DNA of 64,000 bases from Bursaphelenchus xylophilus. Its lineage: Eukaryota; Nematoda; Chromadorea; Rhabditida; Aphelenchoididae. The translations under genes and the position numbers were made by a program. Shown one piece after another: positions 36,000 through 45,600 of this stretch. Below the pieces are notes generated by a model. The model searched no databases. It was not told the DNA's origin and saw only the letters and a program-made list of their open reading frames with translations. The stretch spans positions 4,645,501-4,709,500 of the forward strand of contig CAJFCV020000005.1 in the NCBI GenBank assembly GCA_904066235.2, in the 5' to 3' direction. Position 1 is the stretch's first letter; every line of letters begins with the position of its first letter.

Positions 36000-38900
36000 A
36001 TGTCTTCAAACGCACAAGATTATCTTTATTCCCTTCGAAAGGGCAAAATTCCCGATCCTCGGCTGGCGTGCTTGGTGACTAATTTTAGGTATGTCCAGTC
36101 TTGACTGCGTTGATTACTTTTTTTAGAGGAATTGATCTGTTACCTCAATTGTACGCCTATGGTAACAGTTTCTGTCGTGTTCCCCATCCAGAAGAGAGGT
36201 ATATCGCTTTATATAATCTAGGCTTTATCTGTAATCAACTGAGAGACAGATGCGATGTAATTCAATATCCTGCAGTGAGTTTTACCAAAAATTTAATTTG
36301 ACTTTAATTTTTATGCTTTTGATTATTTAGTTTTGGTATAATATTTTTAGGTATACCATGCCATTGGACGTCTTCTTACTCAAGTTTCGTCGTACGTCCG
36401 ACAATATGAGCGTTTTTTGATTGAGGAATATCTTCCAAAACATCCAGATATCAACATTCGAATTCTCTATAATCAAAGATCTTTTTTTATAACGCCTTTT
36501 GAATTGTTCAGGTGTATCGTCAACAATCAACGTCCAGTGATCTTGTTGGACTGTCGTCGGAGTCGCTCGCCGCAAATTGTACACTACAATTTGATTCAAA
36601 CGTGTCATGCTGAACCGGGATTGTTGCGAGAATATGGGTAATATAATTTTTAAAATTTTTGATCGTAATCTTTGACTCTTGATGCTGTGCCTTTTTAGAA
36701 AGACTCCTGAGGATGTTTTGCGTCTCTTTGGCCTTTGTCCTGGCAATATTTTTGATGGAACTCACCAAGCTCATCGTCATGTTATTGTTAATGATGAGCT
36801 GATCCGCCGTGATTTTAGTCTCGAAAATCCTAACTCCGACTGTCGTTGGCTTTTGGAAATGTTGTCAGGACCTCCGTTCCATCTGAATTTGTTGATTTTG
36901 GAAGGTGGAGTTCGAGAAATGGAGCAGTGGTTTCCAATGAATGTAAAATATTTGGAAGAGGAAGACAATGAAATTGGTAGACGACTGAGAATCCTAGAAG
37001 CGAGTAGAAGCCAGGATCAAGGTGAAGGTAGGCGAGATAGTGTTACAATCGTTTGCGTATCATGTTTTACGGCTTTATGATACAATATTATGTTATTCAT
37101 GGCCTATTATGATAATTTTTTGCAGCTTGGGATGGATGCGCGCAGACTTCGCATGAGTTCTCGCAATTGAGGATCAATGAGAAAAGACCAGCAAAATTTC
37201 CATTTGAGATTTTGATGGAGAAAAGGGCACGGACCTCAATGCGGGAAAAACCTAAGAATAAATTGGACAAGGAGATGGGAAAAGATAAGGAAAATGAGGA
37301 AGGACACAGCCATATGAGATGTAGAACCACTAGCATTTCATCAGAAGGTACGAGGTTTCTGTTTATTTAATAACTACAACTGTAGTTTTAAATATTTTAA
37401 TCAAATTTTAGAAGAGATTTCAATTCCAACTTCCACCTTGGTGCGACCCATTGCAGAATGCCTTGGGTTGAGCTCAAAGCCCCCTGAGAAGAAGGCCAGT
37501 GATGGTTTCTCTGAGATAAATAATGTTGAGAAAATCCCCAGGAATGACGAAGAAAATACAAAGAAAGTTACGGTGGCAGAAAATGAGAATGAATCAGAAG
37601 ATGGACCCAAAAATGATGATGTAAATGAAAAGGAGGTCACTGAAGTTGTGAAAGACGAAATCACGCATCCAGAAGATCCATTTTCCGAGAAAGAACGAGG
37701 AGATAACTCAGTGGATAATAATAATAATACTAACTGTTTCCGAGCAGAAGAGGAAACGAAGGTAATGAAACCAGAAGGGCCGTCTTTTATTGAGCAAATC
37801 AGGTAATTGAAGGCCCTATTGACTATATAGCGATTGGAGGAGCATGTTGATCCTATGGCTTTTCAGTTCTGATAACATTTCCCTTTTGGATGTCTACCGT
37901 TTGATTTTGGAGGAGTTCAAAAGTTTATCGGTGATCGGTCCAGAGGAACCTGGCTTTACTGGATTTTTCAACATTGGGAATACTTGTTTTATGAATGCCA
38001 CTTTACACGCGCTGTTGAGTTGCTCTCATTTGGCTTACTTCTTTTCCGACACAAGCTTTATTCACTGCGTGAATTCGTAAGATTTTTTATCATATGAGAT
38101 GCAAATGTCATGCTAGGATTTATTATTGCATTTTAGAGACAACCCCAATGGCACGAAAGGCCGTTTGAGCGCTTGTTTCAAGGCTCTGGAGGATGTTTAT
38201 TGGGGCGGGGAATTCAAAACCATCAGTATCTGGCCTTTCTATGTAAGTTTATGTAGTTTGATTGCCCTGAGGTTTGCGCCCAACGTTTAGTTGTTTCTCT
38301 TTTGCAGATTATCTTCCGACAGTACTGCCCTCAATTGTGCAATCGCCGTCAACATGATGCAGCCGAGTTCCTGACCTTTCTTCTCGATCTTCTCCATGAG
38401 GATTTGTTGAAAGAAAGCGAGAAAAAGGAGGTCGAACAAAATTATGACACCAAGGAGATATGGGAAAATTGGAATCATTATAAGGAGAATAACGCCAGAC
38501 GGCGGGAGTCTCCAATAAACTCCATATTCAAGGTAAGATTATCGAGCGACATTGTATTGTTTCAGTTCGTGACTTCCATTTATTTCCAATGTGAGGAGTG
38601 TGGAAATGTGAAATTAACTTTTGAAGAAGATAATCAGATCCGATTGGACTTGCCATCCAAAAGCCTTTGTCGATTATCCGACTGTTTGAAGAAGTATTTC
38701 GAGAGTTCTGTGAGTTCTATATTGTATTTGACATTATTCTTAATTTTGTTAGGAATCAGATAGTTCCATCAAAAGAGAGTGCTCTTGCTGTGGAAAACCT
38801 CAAAGATGCCAACGGTTGGAGAAGTTGTGGATTCTACCACCAGTCCTAATCATTATTTTAAAGAGATTTGAAGTGAAAAATTACGAGTCTTTGAAGAAGA

Positions 38901-39249
38901 ACACGGCCACTGTTGAATTCGACATGGATCATCTGGATATGGCCAACTATATTCATGAACAAGCGGACTATGAGACATCAATGTATCAATTACAGGCGAT
39001 CACCGAGCACAATGGAACTCTGACTTCGGGACATTATGTCACTTATGTCCGATATACCAGAGAACAGTGGATAAAATATGATGATGAGAAATGTTTCCGG
39101 GTCAAAGAGTGGATTCCGAGGGTAAGGCATTGTTCTGGAAATGTTCTTATATTGATCATTATTTGTTTCAGAGATGCAACGCGTATGTTTTATATTATGT
39201 TAGTCAGCCCGAGGAGAAAAGAATGGATAACAATGGTTCAGTTAGCTAA
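36000..39249 (+). CDS. USP8/UBPY-like deubiquitinase, copy A
   Basis: About eleven exons. The N-terminal helical domain (MSSNAQDYLYSLRKGKIPD; ERYIALYNLGFICNQLRD) corresponds to the USP8 dimerisation/MIT-like region. A rhodanese-like domain follows (RPVILLDCRRSRSPQIVHYN at 36535-36595 to LLILEGGVREMEQWFP near 36890), then an acidic Lys/Glu-rich linker (37130-37800). The USP catalytic domain has the Cys box [19 protein letters not shown] (Cys at 37985-37987), RRQHDAAEFLTFLLD, and the His box GTLTSGHYVTYV (His at 39032-39034) with WIKYDDEKC. The C-terminus is NAYVLYYVSQPEE. All catalytic residues are visible, so it should hydrolyse ubiquitin linkages. USP8 acts on endosomal cargo and ESCRT-0. 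Unlike copy B it lacks a recognisable STAM-binding PxVDRxxKP motif, so its partner set may differ. Confidence 0.88.
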
Positions 39250-39509
39250 TTCCAGCCATTATGCGATGTTATTTGTTGTTTTGCAGTTATTGTTGTTATT
39301 TGTTTTTATGCACCTTGTTTTATTGTCATTTTTCACTAACTGTTTACCGAATTTTTGCGGGTTATAATACCTCAATTGTAATGTATATCCCTAATTTCTT
39401 AATGAATTGTTTTGCTAATCGGATAATTGAACGACGAATGGGTCTTATTGTTCCTTGAAAGAAATTGCGTTGTTTCGTTTTATTGGGAAAGATACGAAAT
39501 ATTACACTG

Positions 39510-40165
39510 GGAAGCAGGCCCTTTCGGGGTGGGCTTTTCGGGGTCGGGCCTTCCGGGGTGGGCCCTTTCGGGGTCAAGGCAAATACTGGGGTTTCCGGGT
39601 CCCGGAGCATAAATAATTTTATTTTTTTGAAACTACTGATTTATGACGCAATCTTGTAAAATTTTTGAAAAAATGATAGAACAAACACCGAGATTGAAAA
39701 TGTTAAAAATGACATTTGATAAAAGTTGGAAACAACCGACTCGTGGGGTGTGTCAACGGCGCTGAATTCGAAAATCACGTTCATTTTTTGAGATTTTTTC
39801 AAAATTAAAGAGACAATGTTTTTATTGCAGAAATTCTTGATTGCATTGCGCCGAATCTGGCGTTCAAAGAATTTAACTTTTTAATATGCATACAAGGAAA
39901 CTTTTATCAAATGTCATTTTTAACATTTTCAATCTCGGCGTTTGTTTTATCATTTTTTTCAAAAATTTTACATGATTACGTCATAAAATTAATCAGTAGT
40001 TTAAAAAAATAAAATTATTTATGCTCCGGGACCCGGAAACCCCAGTATTTGCCTTGACCCCGAAAGGGCCCACCCCGGAAGGCCCCACCCCGAAAGGGCT
40101 CACCCCGGAAGGGCGACCCCGAAAAGCCCACCCCGAAAGGGCCCACCCCGAAAGGGCAGTAACCC
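39510..40165. mobile_element. 656-bp long-inverted-repeat element with GC-rich minisatellite arms
   Basis: A palindromic element: the left arm (about 39510-39715) and right arm (about 39895-40165) are inverted copies. They include the AT-rich inner part (AATAATTTTATTTTT...) and a GC-rich outer part made of tandem GGGCCCACCCCGAAA-type units. The nonanucleotide ATTACACTG flanks it on both sides (39501-39509 and 40166-40174), consistent with a 9-bp target-site duplication. No transposase frame is visible, so it would be non-autonomous. A 9-bp duplication with long inverted repeats would suit a Mutator-like origin; that classification is inference. Confidence 0.65.
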
Positions 40166-40268
40166 ATTACACTGTGTGGTGTTATGTAATTTTATTCATT
40201 TTAATAATAACTGATTACATTTCCACTACACTCATTGTCGACTATATTCTGCTCGCTTCTCCTCTGCC

Positions 40269-41754
40269 TTAGATGATGCCTCGTTTCCTCTGTTCGTCGA
40301 CGGAATAGCAATATAATTCACATTCTTGCTTGGTTCGGGGTGAGCGCCAGAGGTTGAAGTCGAGTTCGGAGCAGTAGGGGAAGATGTAGGGCTCGCACTG
40401 GTCAGTGTTCGTGAACCGGTTCACCTAAACCATTTGTGATAAGAGAGGAGTAGAGGTTCACTTTGCAACAGACATCGCCCGATCTTCCCTAATTCGACTG
40501 GTTTTCCAACGAATTGGACGCCAATCGGACGTTGCGCAATCCAATGAGGATCACGCAATCGTGACTAAACATTCTGAGAATATCTGCGATGTCACATCCG
40601 ACGATTGTGTTCACTCGGAACCTTTGTTCTACGCCTTTTTCGACGAGAAATTGGGAAGAGATCAAATCTCTAGTGCAGTATAATCTTACCCTTCTGAACC
40701 ACCGATGCACCTTCTGAGCGGGGTCTCGGCTGTTGACTGTGACGTTAGGACATCCATTCACAATGAGATCGTGCCATAAAACAAATGGCATTGGATCACA
40801 GCCCCGAGCGGGAGATCCAATTGGACAAGCGCACAACTGAAGCGATAGAATTCGTATAAAATTGATAATAACTCAAGTTATTTTGACGGGGAAGATTCCG
40901 CTTACCTGACATCCATTTCTCTCTGTTACGACGGCACAATCAAGACCAGTGCACAACATGGGAGGGCAGTTCTCCACAATCAATTTCCCCAGATCAGCAA
41001 TAATCTGCCCTTGTCCTGGAAACGATCTGTTTATCTCTATTTTTTAGTGGTTGAGATTATCGAATGGTTCAGTTTGAAGACTTCATGAGCTGTTTTATTT
41101 AGACTTTGAATAGTTCCGGTTATCAGAAAACTCGTTTCTATTATTTGCCATAGAATATTGTAGTAGGTCTAGTATAATATTTTTGCTGACATTTTGGGCC
41201 TTTTCCGTATTCAGAGCCTGTTTCTTCTCGGAAAGCCTCCTTTTGAGTTTGATTAGGCGCCAGAAAAGGTAATAAACGCATAATGGTGTTGTGAATCCTC
41301 CATTTTTCTATTATTTATGATGTTCCGTGAGCGAAAACAGAGCCGTTCAGCGACGATCCATCCACTTTTCGGGTCAGCCGAAACCGGAAAGCGAAAGGGA
41401 AAACCAAACGTTTGGGAAGGAGATGGATCACCCCATGTTTGGAAAGGGCAAACGCCTCAGGGAAAATTTGTGGAAAGGACCGGTCCGAGAGAAAGAAGGG
41501 CGAGAAAACGTGAAAGGAGAAGGTCAGCAAGGTGCAACACTTTAAAACAGTTGCCGGAACATTTTTATCGCGATAGAAACAGTCATAAACAATAGAAAAG
41601 AGGTTTTGGAGTGTGGCATCCAAATTTGTCATGACCAAAATATTCAGTTTTAAGACCGATTTCACTTACTGTGCGCTCCCAATTGTGCCGAAACGAAGAG
41701 CCCGAAAAACAAGGCCAATCCCACCGATAGCAGGGGAAGTTGACAGCCCCGCAT
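40269..41754 (-). CDS. secreted cysteine-rich protein with antistasin-like and Kunitz-like Cys patterns
   Basis: Exon 1 (about 41668-41754) encodes a signal peptide (LLSVGLALFFGLFVSAQLGA), with a TTTTAG acceptor one base before the ATG. Exon 2 (about 40909-41018) and exon 3 (about 40690-40835) give ENCPPMLCTGLDCAVV, ERNGCQLCACPIGSPARGC and WHDLIVNGCPNVTVN. The GCQxCxC pattern is antistasin-like. The last exon (40269-40424) gives CEPYIFPYC, 17 residues, then CELYC, a Kunitz-like spacing. Between about 40450 and 40690 the splicing is unclear: a 27-nt exon (GRSGDVCCK, about 40458-40484) fits the phases, or there is a longer exon in another frame. Such domains often occur in protease inhibitors, but the function here is unproven. 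Confidence 0.6.
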
Positions 41755-42582
41755 CCTAAAATACGAATTGGAAAAGGATGATTAATAAAAACGAACAGAT
41801 GGAAATAGGTTTTGATGGTGGAAAACAAGGAAACGAAGAGTAGAATACCCAAGCAATCCGTCGAAGGGAACGAGCTTTACTTCCTAATTATTCTAATTAC
41901 CGACAAAGCTTACAAAAATATACGAAGATATTGGATTGAAGTACGCTAGACATAATAACAAGATTGAAAAATTAAAATATTGGGTTTAAAAAGGGTTGGG
42001 AGTGGCTTTAGGCAATGGCCCGTGCTGAGGCTACTGTAATGTTGGGAGTACTGTAAAAAAGAATGAAATCTTGGGGAATAATTTTGCTAATTTTTGTGCA
42101 TACTAATGGTGAATTGATTACAGTTAAAATGGACTAAAGAAAGTTACAAAAACGCCCTCGGGCAGTTTAGAATGGCGAGAAAAAACAAAAGGGAAAGGGA
42201 CCTCCATCATCTCGGCGACGGAAGGCGACTTCTGACGCCGACTCTCAGACTCGCGCACTCCCCTTTTTAGCTTGCTTACAACGCCCCAAAACTCTTCCAT
42301 AATGACCACGGGAGGGGAGAGAAACCACTTCCAATTCGGTTATTTTATCCAGCAGCCATTGATACGGCGGTCATTGGTCGAGTGATAGGTGCGGATGAGG
42401 GAACGGGGAGAGGTTTCTGCGAATAATGGGAGGCAACAACAACAATATATAACACGTCGAAAAATGGGGGCGAAATGAGGAAGTCTTATGTTGCAGTAGG
42501 TTAAAACATTCCAAATTTATTTACTTTTATTTTATTTCCACTGGATCAGAAATACGGTAAGTGCCCTAGATAACCGATTATT
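41755..42582. other. intergenic
   Basis: Flank between the cysteine-rich gene and the 3' end of the SH2-like gene. It contains two TACTGTA motifs near 42030-42056. Short open frames around 42124-42309 are not supported. Confidence 0.4.
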
Positions 42583-43293
42583 TCAATTTTCCTTTTCTCG
42601 AATCCACCATGGGAACACATCCGGGTCCACATTTCCATCAGTAGTGTTGTGAAACTGGACATAACGGGAGTAATACTTCATCAGAGAAGAAAGTGTGTAG
42701 AACTTTGGAGATCCTTTGTCGCCACAATCCACGTAGTAAACCTCAGTTGCATTCATGATACTGCGAACGACCGAGAAATGACTGAAAATTATGTCATTTG
42801 AGTCATCTTTGATGACAAAAATTAAAGAAAATCTTTCCAAAACTAAAAGGATTGAGCAGAAACTTACTAATGACGTCCATTGCTGGCCTGATACACAATG
42901 TACAAAGGCAATTTCGGCTGCAGATCACCAAGTTTTTTGACCTCTTCGAGGCGATGATAGAGATAAAAAGAAGTCCTGGCTTTGCAACGACGAGCAGCCT
43001 TGGCTTTGGAGACAACTCCGAGGTAGAAATCGGTGAAATCGAACACATCACAGAGTTGGCTCGGAGCGGATTCAACCGTTTTCGGCAAATTCAAATTCTC
43101 ATATTGCGGGCTTTTGGGTGGAGAAATGAGATCATGGGGCTGCATGGAGACGTTCTCGTAGCCATAATTCTCGACAGGTTCCTTCACTGGGGTCCGAAGA
43201 GTTTGCTTCTCTTCTCTGCAGCAAATCCTTATACTTTTTGCTAACAATTTTACGAAACTTATACACGTTATCCATGACGAGGAATTAATTAAA

Positions 43294-43325
<32 letters not shown>

Positions 43326-43478
43326 CCTGTTCTGACCCCGAACTCACGCCGTGTGAAGGTCGCCAACGTCTTCTTTGGCTCCGCGTCTTTGCTCTGCCTC
43401 GATTCGGCCAATCAGACAATTCCGGCCATGGCGACAACACACCAACTCAAGGGGATCGGTGGCGGCTGAGGAACTCAT
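42583..43478 (-). CDS. SH2-like domain protein without the FLVR arginine
   Basis: Three exons (about 43348-43478, about 42870-43216, 42583-42783). The N-terminus (MSSSAATDPLELVCCRHGRN) and a linker lead into an SH2-like fold: DFTDFYLGVVSKAKAARRC, then TSFYLYHRLEE, LPLYIVYQASNGRHYHFSVV, and FYTLSSLMKYYSRYVQFH. The order matches SH2 strands and the C-terminal FxSLxxLIxYY motif. In the strand that normally reads FLVRES, the Arg that binds phosphotyrosine is replaced (FYLYHR). The 3' neighbourhood is a 26-nt A run in intron 1. It lies 352 bp downstream of a protein tyrosine phosphatase on the same strand. Identification is by eye; ligand binding is doubtful. Confidence 0.6.
43291..43316 (+). repeat. 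26-nt poly(A) tract in an intron
   Basis: Uninterrupted run of 26 A on the plus strand (poly(T) in the transcript) within intron 1 of the SH2-like gene. It could be a simple repeat or the tail of an old retroposed insert; no insert body is recognisable. Confidence 0.9.
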
Positions 43479-43830
43479 AGGGATCAACCAGACTCTGGGG
43501 AACTGGGCACTGCTAATGAGGTCTTTTCTCAACACTCAAGGGAAGAATGCAGCTAAAATTTGCATAAATTTGAACAAAAACCATTTTACCAAAGATACAG
43601 TACGTGTATGTACTAAAATCATTCCAAAAAAAAAAACGATTTAGTTGGGACAAGTAAATATGCGACTGCGATCCAACAAAACGGCGTAATGTTATGCTGT
43701 TCTCGACCGTTCTGCGCATCCATATTTTAAAGTCATATTTTTTGCACCGTCCGATTATGGACGGAAAATAAACAACGAGCCAAAAGTTCAGCTTGACAGC
43801 AAGTTTACTGATGATAATCCTACAAAGAAA

Positions 43831-45239
43831 TCAAGCCACGGCCTTGTTGTATTCATCCAGGAATTTGAGATAGCGGGGATCATTGGGATCATACTTCTTG
43901 TATCTCTCCACAAAGTAGAACAAGACGACACGATGGACAAACAGGTACTGCTGAAAGCACAAAAATCGTCATCAAAACATTTCAAGACAATCTTAATCTA
44001 AAATATGGACTTACAACATCATTCTGGATAGAGTAGGGGGCGATGGTCACGGAGCTCCTTGAAAATAACAGGCATGTCCTCACACGGCTGACCATTCTGG
44101 AATCTCTCCATGATGAAGGAGATGGCCACGATGGATCCAGTTCGGCCAATTCCGGCGGAACAGTGGACAATGATCGGTTTCTTGGTGCCACGGACCGAAG
44201 AGAGCAGGTCGAAGATGGTGTGTCCCACCGTGGGGACTCCACGATCCGGCCAATCCATCCATTGGTAATGGCGAACCTGAAGGATAACATAAATCAAATC
44301 TTCGCCTACTTCTCTCTGGGACTTCTTTCCTTCCAAGGTATATGTTAACTTGAGGATTGTTCTCATAACGGTCTTGTCACTTCCTCCCAAAGGAGTGACC
44401 CCGAGATTCGTAACCACAATTCCCTCAAAAGTCGCACTCTCGCCTTCCTTCAGTGGCCAATACTGGGCGCACTTGTCCATTCCCTTTTCCTTCACATTGC
44501 ACAGCATGATGATGCTCTCCGATTGCTCCAGAATGGTCATTCGCCAGAAGTCGGCGATTGTGTTGTCAAGGGGACCCTGCAGAGCAAACGATAACACCAG
44601 ACGCAATGTTACTGCCCATAGATGACTCAGGCAAAGATGGGTATATAGATCTAAGCCTCCCACCAAACGTTTTATCTTATAGTACCCACCTGAGTGCAGA
44701 TGTATCTTTTGTCAGAGACGGGAGTGGGCATGTAGTTGGCATGGATGTAGTCATGGCTGACTCCAGGCCATTTCACAATCACACGCGCCTTCTCTTGGCA
44801 AGGAACATCTTTGTAGCGATTCCGGCCAGCTTCCCAATGAATTTGAAACGCCGTCACATTCATGTCCGGGGGACAATAACGCTTCATCTCCATAAATTCT
44901 TCACGCAGACCGTTCACGCCTTTTTCCAAGGTCCGATTGAACCAGCGATCAACCTGAAACAATATATTGAGTTATGACAACCTATCATATCTAGCATGAA
45001 CAACATACATAAAGACTTCCATCGGAAGCGCAAGGAGCTACAGCTTGACGAGCACCTTGCTTTTCTATGTTGACTGACCGGGTTTTTGACTCCTGGTTCC
45101 TCCTTCTGAAATAACGATGGATGATCATCATAGACAACGTCAAGGGGCAACAAAATGAAAAACTTACTTCGGCTTGTTGGCCATGATAAAGGATCACCAC
45201 GCTCTGGACTCGATTGAATGTAGAATGAGCCAATCCCAT
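43831..45239 (-). CDS. nematode-type protein tyrosine phosphatase with a one-base frame disruption
   Basis: Classical cytosolic PTP of the nematode-expanded type. Visible motifs are DRWFNRTLEKGVNGLREEF, NRYKDVPCQEKARV, DYIHANYMPTP, KRYICTQGPLDNTIADFW, KCAQYWPLKEGE, the WPD loop HYQWMDWPDRGVP and the P-loop IVHCSAGIGRTGS with its catalytic Cys. After KELRDHR (about 44044) the frame shifts: the expected Q-loop (PYSIQNDV, then QYLFVHRVVLFYFVERY in the last exon, 43831-43945) is in another frame. The break sits at a run of five G at 44036-44040; four would restore continuity. It is either a sequencing/assembly indel or a real disabling mutation. Exon 2's acceptor is inferred from phase. Product would dephosphorylate phosphotyrosine if intact. 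Confidence 0.8.
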
Positions 45240-45600
45240 TCAAATCCTATGGCGAAAATTTGAATAAAATTCCACATGAAGCACAATGCACATACATTGC
45301 ACATTTTTTCTTTCTCAACATCTTCAACTTTCCCAACCAATTATCCAATAAGTGCCAAGCATCCAACAAGTCAAGGTTATCAAATTTTATTTGAAAAGTT
45401 GCTTTGAATTTTTTTACAATTATAATATAACTATTTACAATGCAGAAATCTCAGACGCTCTTTTCTATACAAGTGTAATGCCCGCTTTGGAAAGATGATA
45501 AAAAACAATGTGAGAAAATTAAGTTTGCTATCTAAGAATTATGTGCTGATATTTGATTACTCGGTTACCGTCGACCATGACTAATCCGTATTTCAAATGG
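45240..45600. other. intergenic
   Basis: Promoter side of the phosphatase and 3' flank of USP8-like copy B. AT-rich; nothing recognised. Confidence 0.4.

Noticed and set aside
41317..41595. Basic plus-strand open frame inside the first intron of the cysteine-rich gene
   Set aside because: Low-complexity Arg/Lys-rich sequence without splice or promoter context; probably chance.
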